The notes under the pieces: model-generated
What the model saw: only the letters and a program-made list of their open reading frames with translations
What the model was told of the DNA's origin: nothing
Database searches by the model: none
Shown: one piece after another, positions 44,172 through 54,126 of the stretch
Layout: every line of letters starts with the position of its first letter
Numbering within the stretch: the stretch's first letter is position 1
Source of the DNA: Bizionia sp. M204
Lineage (GTDB): Bacteria; Bacteroidota; Bacteroidia; Flavobacteriales; Flavobacteriaceae
Direction of reading: 5' to 3'
Length of the DNA: 64,000 nucleotides
Assembly (NCBI RefSeq): GCF_023205095.1
Contig: NZ_CP046242.1
Coordinates: 1,787,001-1,851,000 of the forward strand
Position numbers and translations under genes: made by a program

Positions 44172-47100
44172 ATGAGTTTTTTAGATTCAGTCCTTAAGGT
44201 ATTTGTTGGCGATAAGTCGAAACAAGACGTTAAAGCCATCATGCCTATAGTTGAAAAAATTAAAACATACGAAGCGGCTCTAGAGCAATTATCTCACGAT
44301 GATTTACGGGCTAAAACAGCTTACTTTAAAGAAAAAATAGCCGAAGCTAGAAAGCCGCTGAATTCAGAAATTGAAGACCTTCTTAAAAAAGCAAACGAAA
44401 CAGAGGATATTGATCAACGGGAAGATATCTATTTAGAAATTGACAAAATTAAAGACACCATTTATACGGTTACGGAAGATGTATTAAACGACATCCTTCC
44501 AGAAGCCTTTGCTGTAGTTAAAGAAACAGCAAAACGTTTTGTTCATAATACAACCATTCCGGTTACTGCCAATACCTTCGATCGTGAAATTTCCGGTGAA
44601 AAGGATTATATAACACTAGAAGATGATCAAGCCGTTTGGGCAAATTCTTGGGATGCTGCCGGGAAACCAATTACTTGGGACATGATTCATTATGATGTCC
44701 AATTAATAGGTGGTATTGCTATGCACCAAGGTAAAATTGCCGAAATGCATACAGGTGAAGGTAAAACATTAGTAGCTACACTGCCGGTGTATTTAAATGC
44801 ACTTGCTGGCAGAGGTGTGCATTTAGTAACAGTAAATGATTACCTAGCCAAACGTGATAGCGCGTGGATGGCACCAATATTTGAATTCCACGGCATGCGT
44901 GTGGACTGTATTGATTACCACCAACCCAATTCTGCGGCTCGTAAAAAAGCCTATTTAGCAGATATTACCTACGGAACAAATAACGAATTTGGTTTCGATT
45001 ATTTACGGGATAATATGGCGCACGCACCAGACGATTTAGTGCAACGCCCACACCACTACGCCATTGTAGATGAGGTGGATTCGGTTTTAATTGATGATGC
45101 TAGAACACCATTAATTATTTCAGGACCTATTCCACAAGGTGATCGTCATGAATTTACAGAATTAAAACCAAAAGTAGATAGTATCGTTTCGGTACAACGT
45201 AAGTACCTGGTTGGTGTTTTAGCAGAAGCTAAAAAATTAATTGCAGAAGGTGATACCAAAGAAGGTGGTTTTCAATTGTTACGTGCCTACAGAGGTATTC
45301 CTAAAAACAAAGCATTAATTAAGTTTTTAAGTGAAGAAGGGATTAAGCAATTACTTCAAAAAACAGAAAACTATTACATGCAAGACAATAACCGCGAAAT
45401 GCCAAAAATTGACGCGGAATTGTACTACGTTATTGAAGAAAAAAACAATCAAATTGAATTAACCGATAAAGGAATTGAATTCCTATCGGGGGAAGATGAC
45501 CCGAATTTCTTCGTCATGCCGGAAATAGGTATTGAAATTTCTAAAATTGAAAATCAAAACTTATCATCGGAAGAGGAAGCCAATTTAAAAGAAGATTTAT
45601 TTAGAGATTACGGCATTAAGTCAGAACGTATTCACACCTTAAACCAATTACTAAAAGCATATGCCTTGTTTGAAAAAGACAACCAATATGTGGTAATGGA
45701 CAATAAGGTGATGATTGTAGATGAGCAAACGGGTCGTATCATGGATGGGCGTCGTTATTCTGACGGTTTACACCAAGCCATTGAAGCTAAAGAAAATGTA
45801 AAAATTGAAGATGCTACCCAAACATTTGCAACAGTAACCCTTCAAAATTATTTCAGAATGTATCGTAAACTGTCCGGTATGACGGGTACCGCTGTTACCG
45901 AAGCAGGTGAATTCTGGGAAATATATAAATTAGATGTGGTTGAAATTCCAACCAACAGACCAATTGCGCGTGATGACCGTGAGGATTTAGTGTATAAAAC
46001 CAAACGTGAAAAATACAACGCGGTTATTGATGAAGTTACCAAGCTCTCGCAAGCGGGCCGTCCAGTGCTTATTGGTACAACCAATGTAGAAATTAGTGAG
46101 TTGTTAGGTAAAATGCTTTCTATTAGAAAAGTACCTCACAATGTATTAAACGCGAAACTTCATAAAAAAGAAGCCGATATTGTTGCCGAAGCTGGCCAAC
46201 CAGGTCAAGTTACAATTGCAACCAACATGGCTGGTCGTGGTACGGATATTAAATTGTCTGATGCGGTTAAAAAAGCAGGTGGTTTAGCCATTGTAGGTAC
46301 GGAACGTCATGATTCACGTCGTGTGGACCGCCAGTTACGTGGTCGTGCAGGTCGTCAAGGAGATCCAGGAAGCTCGCAATTTTATGTGTCATTAGAAGAT
46401 AACTTAATGCGTCTTTTTGGTAGTGAACGTATTGCCAAAATGATGGATAGAATGGGATTGGAAGAAGGCGAAGTGATTCAGCATTCTATGATTTCAAAAT
46501 CTATTGAGCGTGCACAGAAAAAAGTAGAGGAAAATAACTTTGGTGTTCGTAAGCGTTTATTAGAATATGATGATGTGATGAATTCCCAGCGTGAAGTGGT
46601 TTACAAACGTCGTCACCACGCCTTACATGGTGAGCGTTTACGTGTGGATTTAGCTAACATGATTTATGATACCTCTGAAGGTATTGCAGAAACGAATAAA
46701 GCCGCTAACGATTATAAGAACTTGGAGTTTGAAATGATTCGGTACTTCTCTATGAGTTCCCCTGTTACGGAAGCCGAATTTGGCAAATTAAGCGTCCAAG
46801 ATTTAGCGGGTAAAATTTACAAAGCAGCTTTTGAACATTACCGTTCTAAAATGGAACGCAATGCTGAATTAGCATTCCCGGTTATTAAAAATGTATACGA
46901 AACACAACGCGATAAATTTAAGCGTATTGTAGTACCATTTACCGATGGCGTAAAAAGCATTCAGGTGGTAACAGACCTTGAAAAAGCCTATGAAACCAAT
47001 GGTAAACAATTAATCAATGACTTTGAGAAAAACATCACATTAGCCATCGTTGACGATTCGTGGAAAACGCATTTACGCAAAATGGATGAGTTGAAACAAT

Positions 47101-47528
47101 CCGTTCAATTAGCGGTACATGAGCAGAAAGATCCGTTGCTAATTTACAAGTTTGAAGCATTTGAGTTATTCAAAGGCATGATTGACAAAGTAAATAAAGA
47201 TGTTATTTCATTTTTATTTAAAGGTGAATTACCACAAGAAACTACCGATGCTATCCAAGAAGCACGTCAATCTACTAAAAAAGAAAATCTTCAAACTCAA
47301 AAAGAAGAAATTCAAAATTTAGATGAACGTTCTGCTCAAAATAGATCGGCAGGAAACACACAACGTCAACCGGAAGTGGTAGAAACAATTGTTCGCGATA
47401 GTCCAAAAATTGGACGTAATGACAAGGTCACTATCAAACACGTAATGAGTGGTGAAAATAAAACAGTAAAATTCAAACAAGCTGAACCACTTATTGCCAA
47501 AGGCGATTGGGTATTAGTGAATGATTAA
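44172..47528 (+). CDS. secA: Preprotein translocase ATPase SecA
   Basis: An 1118-residue motor ATPase of the Sec pathway. MHTGEGKTLVATLPVYLNAL carries Walker A at about 195-199, IVDEVDSVLIDDARTPLIISGP is the DEAD-like motif, TGTAVTEAGEFWEIYKLDVV and NMAGRGTDIKL lie in the second nucleotide-binding domain. It is longer than E. coli SecA (901), as usual in Bacteroidetes, with insertions near residues 340-470. The C-terminus (KGDWVLVND) lacks the Cys-rich zinc motif. It ends in a clear terminator. A promoter was not confidently identified in the 150 bp upstream. Confidence 0.98.
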   Translation: MSFLDSVLKVFVGDKSKQDVKAIMPIVEKIKTYEAALEQLSHDDLRAKTAYFKEKIAEARKPLNSEIEDLLKKANETEDIDQREDIYLEIDKIKDTIYTVTEDVLNDILPEAFAVVKETAKRFVHNTTIPVTANTFDREISGEKDYITLEDDQAVWANSWDAAGKPITWDMIHYDVQLIGGIAMHQGKIAEMHTGEGKTLVATLPVYLNALAGRGVHLVTVNDYLAKRDSAWMAPIFEFHGMRVDCIDYHQPNSAARKKAYLADITYGTNNEFGFDYLRDNMAHAPDDLVQRPHHYAIVDEVDSVLIDDARTPLIISGPIPQGDRHEFTELKPKVDSIVSVQRKYLVGVLAEAKKLIAEGDTKEGGFQLLRAYRGIPKNKALIKFLSEEGIKQLLQKTENYYMQDNNREMPKIDAELYYVIEEKNNQIELTDKGIEFLSGEDDPNFFVMPEIGIEISKIENQNLSSEEEANLKEDLFRDYGIKSERIHTLNQLLKAYALFEKDNQYVVMDNKVMIVDEQTGRIMDGRRYSDGLHQAIEAKENVKIEDATQTFATVTLQNYFRMYRKLSGMTGTAVTEAGEFWEIYKLDVVEIPTNRPIARDDREDLVYKTKREKYNAVIDEVTKLSQAGRPVLIGTTNVEISELLGKMLSIRKVPHNVLNAKLHKKEADIVAEAGQPGQVTIATNMAGRGTDIKLSDAVKKAGGLAIVGTERHDSRRVDRQLRGRAGRQGDPGSSQFYVSLEDNLMRLFGSERIAKMMDRMGLEEGEVIQHSMISKSIERAQKKVEENNFGVRKRLLEYDDVMNSQREVVYKRRHHALHGERLRVDLANMIYDTSEGIAETNKAANDYKNLEFEMIRYFSMSSPVTEAEFGKLSVQDLAGKIYKAAFEHYRSKMERNAELAFPVIKNVYETQRDKFKRIVVPFTDGVKSIQVVTDLEKAYETNGKQLINDFEKNITLAIVDDSWKTHLRKMDELKQSVQLAVHEQKDPLLIYKFEAFELFKGMIDKVNKDVISFLFKGELPQETTDAIQEARQSTKKENLQTQKEEIQNLDERSAQNRSAGNTQRQPEVVETIVRDSPKIGRNDKVTIKHVMSGENKTVKFKQAEPLIAKGDWVLVND

Positions 47529-47555
47529 GAACTGATTACATCATATTTATAAGAA

Positions 47556-47584
47556 AAATCCGAAGTAACCCTTCGGATTTTTTT
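47556..47584 (+). terminator. Rho-independent terminator after secA
   Basis: AAATCCGAAG (47556-47565) pairs perfectly with CTTCGGATTT (47571-47580) around a 5-base loop, followed by TTTTG. Confidence 0.93.
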
Positions 47585-47730
47585 GTTTCAGGTACTTATA
47601 ACGAAGATTTAAATAGGTTCAACGAAAACTAAAGCATTATAGCTAAAAACTAAAGCCTTATAACTATTTTTACAGTGGTATCTCCTGATTAATTTTTTTC
47701 GATTAATAGCACGTAAACGAAAAAAATATT

Positions 47731-50700
47731 ATGATGTCTCTTATTTATTTAAACAAAACAGTTCGATTTGTTGCACTAGCAATCGTAGTGAGCATAACGT
47801 TTTGCTGTTTTAATGGCTATTCTCAAACTATCAGTTTCGGCTCCACGGGCTTAATCAATGAAGGTGTTTTAAACCCAACCTCATTAGATTTTGGCCCGGA
47901 TAATCGCTTATATGTCTCCCAACAAAACGGACTTATCTGGGCTTATACCATAGAGCGCGATAATGCCAGCGCAGGAAATGGACAATACACTGTAATTGCT
48001 AGCGAAGAAATTGCTAAAATCCGTACAGGCATCCCAAACCATAACGATTTAGGTGTTTTTAATCCAAGTCAACAACGTTTAGTCACTGGTATTCTTGCTT
48101 CGGGGACAGCTCAAAATCCAATCTTATATGTAACCTCATCAGATTATTTATTAGGTGGTGGTTCAGGTGGAAATGATAGCAATTTAGATACCAATTCTAG
48201 TATGATTTCCAAGCTTGAGAAAATTAATGGTGTTTGGGAAAAAACCGATTTGGTAAGAGGTTTACCGCGCTGTGAAGAAAATCATGCTATAAATGGTTTA
48301 GACATGTTTGAAAAAGATGGCGAGACCTTCTTATTAGTGGCTCAAGGTGGTCAGACCAATAAAGGTGCACCTAGTAATAATTTTGCAGGAACCCCAGAGT
48401 TTTTCTTATCAGCTTCTATCCTTATCGTAAATCTAACACAATTGGAAGGCATGACGGTTTATACAGACCCAAGAACCAATACCGAATACGTGTATGATTT
48501 ACCAACCTTAAACGATCCCACCCGAATAGATATAGACAACACGCATCCGGATTTCCCCTATCCCGCTGGACACCCCATGCATGATGCTTTTATTGATTTA
48601 GGTGATCCATTTGGAGGCAACAACAGTTTAAATCAGGCCTTCCCAGAAGTGGGAGGTCCGGTTCAAATATTCTCACCTGGCTATAGAAATGCATACGATA
48701 TTCTAGTTACAGAAAATAATAGAATTTACACCTCAGACAATGGGCCTAATGCCCTTTGGGGAGGCGTTCCAAGAATTTATGACATAGCTACAGATACCTA
48801 TTTAGGTGATGAAAGTACCATTACCTATGACCCAAACATTCATTATATAACAAACGAAATGAATGAGAGTGGTAGTGAGTTTTCAAAAGACCCCCTACAT
48901 TTTATTGGAACTATTAATGATCCGAATGGCACATATTACGGGGGGCACCCAAATCCTATTCGCGCATTTCCATCCCGTGCGAATGTAATTGCCTATGAAA
49001 AAATAAGTGGCTCATGGGTAGCAACCAACACCTATTTGGTAGGCGATTTATTAGTGGGTGCAGAAGGCTATTTTAACTCGTCCTTTTCAATTGCAAATTT
49101 CCCAGATTACCCCGAACAGGGCGAATACCTCATGGATGAACCCGTAAGCAGCCCTAAAAATAATATTTTAGATTTTAAAGCGGCTTCCACCAATGGAATT
49201 GTAGAATATACAGCTTCTAATTTTGGCGGTGCCATGCAAGGAAATATTTTAACAGCCTCCTTTAATGGCGATATTAATCGGTATATATTAAACGCGGCTG
49301 GCGATATGGTTTTAGAACAAGAAGTGCCTTTTAATGGTTTTGGAAGTATTCCTTTAGATGTTATTGCTTTAGGTGATAATTCCATTTTCCCTGGTACGGT
49401 TTGGGCCGTAACCTATGGTGCTAACAGCATAACCGTTTTTGAACCTTCTGATTTAATTTGCCTGCAACCTGGCGATGTAGGTTATGATCCCTTAGCGGAT
49501 AATGATGGTGATGGTTATACCAATCAAGATGAAATAGATAATGGCACTAATATTTGTTCGCAAAGTAGTAAGCCGAAAGATAATGACAACGATAGTATTT
49601 CCGACTTAAATGATCCAGATGATGATAATGATGGCATTCTAGATGTCAATGATGCCTTTGCTTTAGATGCCAATAATGGAACCACCACAAACCTACCTGT
49701 AGATTATCCCTTTTGGAATAACGATCCAGGAACAGGTTTATTTGGCTTGGGTTTTACAGGTCTTATGTTAGACCCTTCTGGCACGACAGACTATCTCGAT
49801 CAATTTAATGAACAAGAAATGTCCTTTGGTGGTGCTGCCGGAAAAGCAACTGTTGATGCCGTTACTGGAGGGGATGCTTTGGAAGGTTTAAACAATCAAG
49901 ATTACGGCTTTCAGTTTGGAATAAATGTGGATAGTAATTCCAACCCCTTTACGGTTCACGCCAAAGTAGAATCGCCTTATTTTGGTTCCAATGGGAGCCA
50001 GAATGACCCTGTTGACTTTCAATCCTACGGTATGCAAATAGGTACAGGTGATCAAGATAACTATCTGAAATTTGTGTTTATGAATGGAACGCTAAATAAT
50101 GATGCGCTTCATGGGTTACAACTCCTGATAGAATCCAATGGGGTAGTTACATTAAATACGACTTATGATATACCTGATATTATAAATTCAGGATCAGTAG
50201 ATTTATATATTTCTGTAGATCCTGCCACGGGATTAGCACAGCCCTTCTACTCCACTAATAATGGGGAAACTTTAAGTTTACTGGGACCAACCATTTTGTT
50301 ACCAAGTGATTTTTTAGACCCGTTAGATGCTAAAGGAATGGCGGTTGGTATTATTTCTACCTCCCGATCGGCTACAACCCCAAACCCATTTACAGCAACT
50401 TGGGATTTTATTGAAGCTTACGAAAACCAAAATGGGGTCGTGTCTATAAACCCAACGAATTTAGATTTTGGATTAACACCGGTTAACAACTCCCAACGCA
50501 GCAAATACATTGTTTTAAATAATGAAGGTGGACCAACCGATGATGTGATTAGCGTAACAGCTCTAAATTTTGTTGGAACCAATGCAGCTTCGTTTTCTTC
50601 AGATATAGCCCTACCTTTTAATATCAATCCTGGTTCTTCCGTAAAAATTCCAATCGATTTTATTTCCGATAATATCGTGGGGGTTAAAACCGCCAATATG

Positions 50701-52611
50701 GAAGTGATTCATTCCGGTGTTAACACGGCTGTTTCTATGACTTTAACAGGAGAATTAACAGATATTTACACGCCTTTAGTACGTATTAATGCTGGCGGCC
50801 CGCTGGTTTTAGCAACTGATGGCGGTCCAGATTGGGAGGACAATACGACTTCAACTGGCGATTCGTATACGGTTTCTTCTGGCTCCCCTTATTCTTCAAC
50901 CGAAGTATTTTACGAAAATCGTGACGCATCCATTCCGAGTTATATAGACGCTAGTACCTATTACGATGTCATGCATATTCAACGAAGTATTAGCGATCCG
51001 GCCTATCCTATGATTTTTTCTATTGCCGTACCTAATGGGGATTATATAGTAAACCTGTATTTTGCAAACCTATACAATGGTACTTCCAATCCTGGCGAAC
51101 GTGTTTTTAGTGTGAATATAGAAGATGAACGGCTTTTAGATGATTTCGATATTTCTGCGGAATTTGGTCATCGCCAAGCTGGACTTGTTCAAAATAATAT
51201 AACGGTCACCGATGGCGTTTTAGAAATTCGTTTTTTCGAAAATATAGAAAACCCCCTAATTAATGGAATAGAAATTTTAGGTATTGCCTATCCGGAATTA
51301 GAATTGCAACCCATAGCAGATAGAACCAGCTGTGAACTAGAAATATCTGATTTTCAAGCCGAAGGTTCCGGCGGGAATCCATTAGACAACTTAACATATG
51401 CCATCTCCGGACATCCTGCAGGCACGGACATTGAACCTACCAACGGTTTAATTTTTGGTGTCATTGATGAAACCGCTGTATCCGGTGGACCCAACAATGA
51501 TGGTGTGTATAACGTAACGGTTACCTTAAGTAAACCCGGTAGTCTAGATGTTGAGCAAAATTTTACTTGGACTATTTTAGATGATACAGAACCCCCAATC
51601 ATTATATGCCCAGATAATATTATAGAAATTCTAGCTAGTGGTATAACCGAAGCTACCGTATTGATTGCAGAACCTACCGCAACTGATAATTGTGCCAGTA
51701 CCATCACCTACACCGGTGTTCGGTCTGATGCACTGTTATTAACCGATCCGTATCCTTTAGGAGATACCGTTATTTCGTGGACAGCAACGGATGCGTCTAA
51801 TAATGTGTCCTTAAGTTGTGACCAGACAATATCCATTTTGGAACCTATTTTAATTTCTGCAAAAGCCTATTTACAAGGTGCTGCATTAACGCCTAATTTT
51901 GGTGAAGAAACCCTCATGCGTGACGATTTGAGAGTTGCTAATCTCATTCCAACAACGAGTCCGTATGCTGATGGATTAGTATGTGATCCTTCCGTATTCT
52001 TAATAACAGGCAATAACGCTATTGTTGATTGGATGTGGATTGAAATTCGAGATGCTAATACAAACACCTTAATTGTTGATGCCAAATCTGGACTCCTACA
52101 ACGTGATGGGGATATTGTAGATGTTGATGGTATTTCGCCCATAAATTTCCAACAAATATCAGCTGATTATTTTATTTCTGTAAACCATAGGAATCATTTA
52201 GGGATTATGAGTGCAACCACAATAACGCTTTCCAATGTAACCTCTGTCGTCAATTTTACCGATGGCAGCATTACTACTTTTGGACTAGAAGCTCAAACAA
52301 GTTTCGGAATGCCTACAGGTATTTTAGGCATGTATGGAGGCGATATTAATGGAAATAATCAAACGCGTTATTTAGGCCCTAATAATGATTCGGCTAGTTT
52401 AAAAACAATTGTTTCAAATGCCGCTGGCAACGCGACCAATAGCAACTATTTCCCATATACAGCATATAACACAGGTGATATTAACTTGGATGGTATTGTA
52501 CGCTATTCAGGACCTGGGAATGATAAAGGTCTATTAAAAAATATTATTACAAATCACATAAATAATCCGGCATCAAATTATTATCCAATTTTAGAACAAA
52601 TGCCAAATTAA
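47731..52611 (+). CDS. Giant secreted multidomain protein (beta-propeller, Ca-binding repeats, malectin, HYR)
   Basis: A 1626-residue protein with a signal peptide (VALAIVVSITFCCFNGYSQ). Residues about 40-570 look like a PQQ-dehydrogenase/NHL-type beta-propeller (FGPDNRLYVSQQNGLIWAY). About 585-650 is a run of calcium-binding Asp repeats (DNDGDGYTNQDE, DPDDDNDGILDVND). About 910-1010 is an ASH-like beta domain. About 1015-1185 is malectin-like (RINAGGP, NGDYIVNLYFANLYNG, NPLINGIEILGI), predicted to bind carbohydrate. About 1285-1370 is HYR-like (IICPDNI, VISWTATDASNNVS). The C-terminus is a module with LLQRDGDIVDVDG and GDINLDGIVRYSGPGNDK. No T9SS sorting domain is seen. It precedes a T9SS cargo gene by 16 bp, likely one operon. 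Function unknown; a surface adhesin or glycan-binding role is inference. Confidence 0.85.
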   Translation: MMSLIYLNKTVRFVALAIVVSITFCCFNGYSQTISFGSTGLINEGVLNPTSLDFGPDNRLYVSQQNGLIWAYTIERDNASAGNGQYTVIASEEIAKIRTGIPNHNDLGVFNPSQQRLVTGILASGTAQNPILYVTSSDYLLGGGSGGNDSNLDTNSSMISKLEKINGVWEKTDLVRGLPRCEENHAINGLDMFEKDGETFLLVAQGGQTNKGAPSNNFAGTPEFFLSASILIVNLTQLEGMTVYTDPRTNTEYVYDLPTLNDPTRIDIDNTHPDFPYPAGHPMHDAFIDLGDPFGGNNSLNQAFPEVGGPVQIFSPGYRNAYDILVTENNRIYTSDNGPNALWGGVPRIYDIATDTYLGDESTITYDPNIHYITNEMNESGSEFSKDPLHFIGTINDPNGTYYGGHPNPIRAFPSRANVIAYEKISGSWVATNTYLVGDLLVGAEGYFNSSFSIANFPDYPEQGEYLMDEPVSSPKNNILDFKAASTNGIVEYTASNFGGAMQGNILTASFNGDINRYILNAAGDMVLEQEVPFNGFGSIPLDVIALGDNSIFPGTVWAVTYGANSITVFEPSDLICLQPGDVGYDPLADNDGDGYTNQDEIDNGTNICSQSSKPKDNDNDSISDLNDPDDDNDGILDVNDAFALDANNGTTTNLPVDYPFWNNDPGTGLFGLGFTGLMLDPSGTTDYLDQFNEQEMSFGGAAGKATVDAVTGGDALEGLNNQDYGFQFGINVDSNSNPFTVHAKVESPYFGSNGSQNDPVDFQSYGMQIGTGDQDNYLKFVFMNGTLNNDALHGLQLLIESNGVVTLNTTYDIPDIINSGSVDLYISVDPATGLAQPFYSTNNGETLSLLGPTILLPSDFLDPLDAKGMAVGIISTSRSATTPNPFTATWDFIEAYENQNGVVSINPTNLDFGLTPVNNSQRSKYIVLNNEGGPTDDVISVTALNFVGTNAASFSSDIALPFNINPGSSVKIPIDFISDNIVGVKTANMEVIHSGVNTAVSMTLTGELTDIYTPLVRINAGGPLVLATDGGPDWEDNTTSTGDSYTVSSGSPYSSTEVFYENRDASIPSYIDASTYYDVMHIQRSISDPAYPMIFSIAVPNGDYIVNLYFANLYNGTSNPGERVFSVNIEDERLLDDFDISAEFGHRQAGLVQNNITVTDGVLEIRFFENIENPLINGIEILGIAYPELELQPIADRTSCELEISDFQAEGSGGNPLDNLTYAISGHPAGTDIEPTNGLIFGVIDETAVSGGPNNDGVYNVTVTLSKPGSLDVEQNFTWTILDDTEPPIIICPDNIIEILASGITEATVLIAEPTATDNCASTITYTGVRSDALLLTDPYPLGDTVISWTATDASNNVSLSCDQTISILEPILISAKAYLQGAALTPNFGEETLMRDDLRVANLIPTTSPYADGLVCDPSVFLITGNNAIVDWMWIEIRDANTNTLIVDAKSGLLQRDGDIVDVDGISPINFQQISADYFISVNHRNHLGIMSATTITLSNVTSVVNFTDGSITTFGLEAQTSFGMPTGILGMYGGDINGNNQTRYLGPNNDSASLKTIVSNAAGNATNSNYFPYTAYNTGDINLDGIVRYSGPGNDKGLLKNIITNHINNPASNYYPILEQMPN

Positions 52612-52627
52612 TTAAATACAAAACGTC

Positions 52628-53407
52628 ATGAAAAAACTATATATAACGGCATTCCTATTAGTAATAAGTATTACTATCCATGCACAAGCAACCTATGAGT
52701 TTAGTCTGTCATTTGTTGGAATTAATGCAAATACAGGTAATTACCAAATGGCCTTATTAGCCACACCTAGTGAACCAGTTACCAACCATAGCACCGACGA
52801 TATGGGCGCAGGTTTTTATGTCCCCACAGGTTTAACCATCGGGAATTTTGTAACAGGCAACTCCAATCTTCCAGCCTCCGAATGGGCATCTATGTCCATG
52901 GGACCGGGCGTATTTGGTGATGCCTATTTTTTAGGCCGTGATGAAGCGGGTCAGTACTCCGTCATACTAAATGGTGCAGGCCCTTTTGAACTGGTATTAT
53001 TTGATGTCATTGCCAATCCAAATCCATCAAGTGGTGAAATTCGTTTTGTGGAAAATGGTGACCCTGTCTTTGATACTATCTATATAGAAAATTACATCAA
53101 TATTGCGACTCAAAATCTGTATTCTCAAAATAATCCTTTGGCCAACGCTATTAGCTTTCAAACACTAGATTTAGATGCCGTTAATTTGAAGGAAACTATC
53201 AACATTTACCCCAATCCTGTATCTGAAATTTTATTTATCAAAACAACAAATTCTATTAATAATATAGAAATATTTACACTATTAGGAAGTCAAGTACTTA
53301 AAACAACGAGTGCTGAAATTGATGTAACTAACTTCCAATCCGGAACCTACATCCTTAAAGTACAAACCGATTTAGGCCAAACAATAAAAAAATTGATAAT
53401 TAACTAA
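52628..53407 (+). CDS. Small secreted protein with T9SS type A sorting domain
   Basis: A 259-residue protein with signal peptide MKKLYITAFLLVISITIHAQ. The body (about 21-185) is beta-rich (YEFSLSFVGINANTGNYQMALLATPS), with no domain I can name. Residues about 188-259 are a T9SS type A sorting domain (INIYPNPVSEILFIKTT...TIKKLIIN). It starts 16 bp after the giant protein gene, so the two are probably co-expressed and may form a surface complex in which only this partner carries the secretion tag. Its stop abuts the stop of the convergent M23 gene. Confidence 0.88.
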   Translation: MKKLYITAFLLVISITIHAQATYEFSLSFVGINANTGNYQMALLATPSEPVTNHSTDDMGAGFYVPTGLTIGNFVTGNSNLPASEWASMSMGPGVFGDAYFLGRDEAGQYSVILNGAGPFELVLFDVIANPNPSSGEIRFVENGDPVFDTIYIENYINIATQNLYSQNNPLANAISFQTLDLDAVNLKETINIYPNPVSEILFIKTTNSINNIEIFTLLGSQVLKTTSAEIDVTNFQSGTYILKVQTDLGQTIKKLIIN

Positions 53408-54100
53408 TTAATATAGTTTTAATAGGAGATTAGGGTCTGGGCAATTTTGTAAAAAATGGTCCAGATTTTTTTTGTTGCAAACACCAGGATAATCTCCTTC
53501 AAACCCTTCCAAATCACGAATTATCTGAAAATGTAAATGTGGCGCATAATCACCATTTACTTCAGCGGCACCAAGGGTTGCTATTTGTTCGCCTTGTTTA
53601 ACGGCAGCTCCCACTTTTTTGTCGGTTAATGAATCCAAACTTAAATGACCATACAAGGTGTAAAAAACAACATCATTAATTTGATGTTCCAAAATTAGTG
53701 TCGGACCATAATCACCATAGTTAGCATTATTGGCAAAGCTGTGAATAACACCTTCAAGTGGCGATAAAACAGCTGATCCTGCTGCAATCCACAAATCTAA
53801 TCCTAAATGAATATTACGTTCGGTATCGGCATTTTGCTGATTGAAATAGGTACTGCGTTTATAAATGTTCCGTTTTTCATTATAACCGCCATAAGCAACT
53901 TCTGCCCGTTTTTGATGGCAATAATCGTTTATAAAAACAGCCCAAGCTTGAGAGGAGGACACATCAAAAGTGTGTAGTGATAAATTCTGTTCCGATAAAT
54001 CTATGGATACATATTTGGACAAGGGTATGTTTTTATCTAAAACAAAAAGAGGCATGGAGTTAATGCCATGTATAAAAGAAGAAAAGGGAGTTGAGTTCAT
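53408..54100 (-). CDS. M23-family metallopeptidase
   Basis: A 230-residue protein with an M23/LytM domain at about 95-205. HLGLDLW holds the first zinc ligands (His, Asp), YTLYGHLSLDSL the middle His, and HLHFQ the H-x-H motif. The fold would cleave peptidoglycan cross-bridges, but no signal peptide or membrane segment is visible in the first 60 residues, so its export route is unclear. An upstream start could supply one, though the 26 bp before the ATG leave little room. It is 26 bp downstream of the DUF4097-like gene, possibly on the sigma-factor transcript. Confidence 0.87.
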   Translation of the reverse strand: MNSTPFSSFIHGINSMPLFVLDKNIPLSKYVSIDLSEQNLSLHTFDVSSSQAWAVFINDYCHQKRAEVAYGGYNEKRNIYKRSTYFNQQNADTERNIHLGLDLWIAAGSAVLSPLEGVIHSFANNANYGDYGPTLILEHQINDVVFYTLYGHLSLDSLTDKKVGAAVKQGEQIATLGAAEVNGDYAPHLHFQIIRDLEGFEGDYPGVCNKKNLDHFLQNCPDPNLLLKLY

Positions 54101-54126
54101 AGTATGTAAAACTCAAAAATAGGAAA

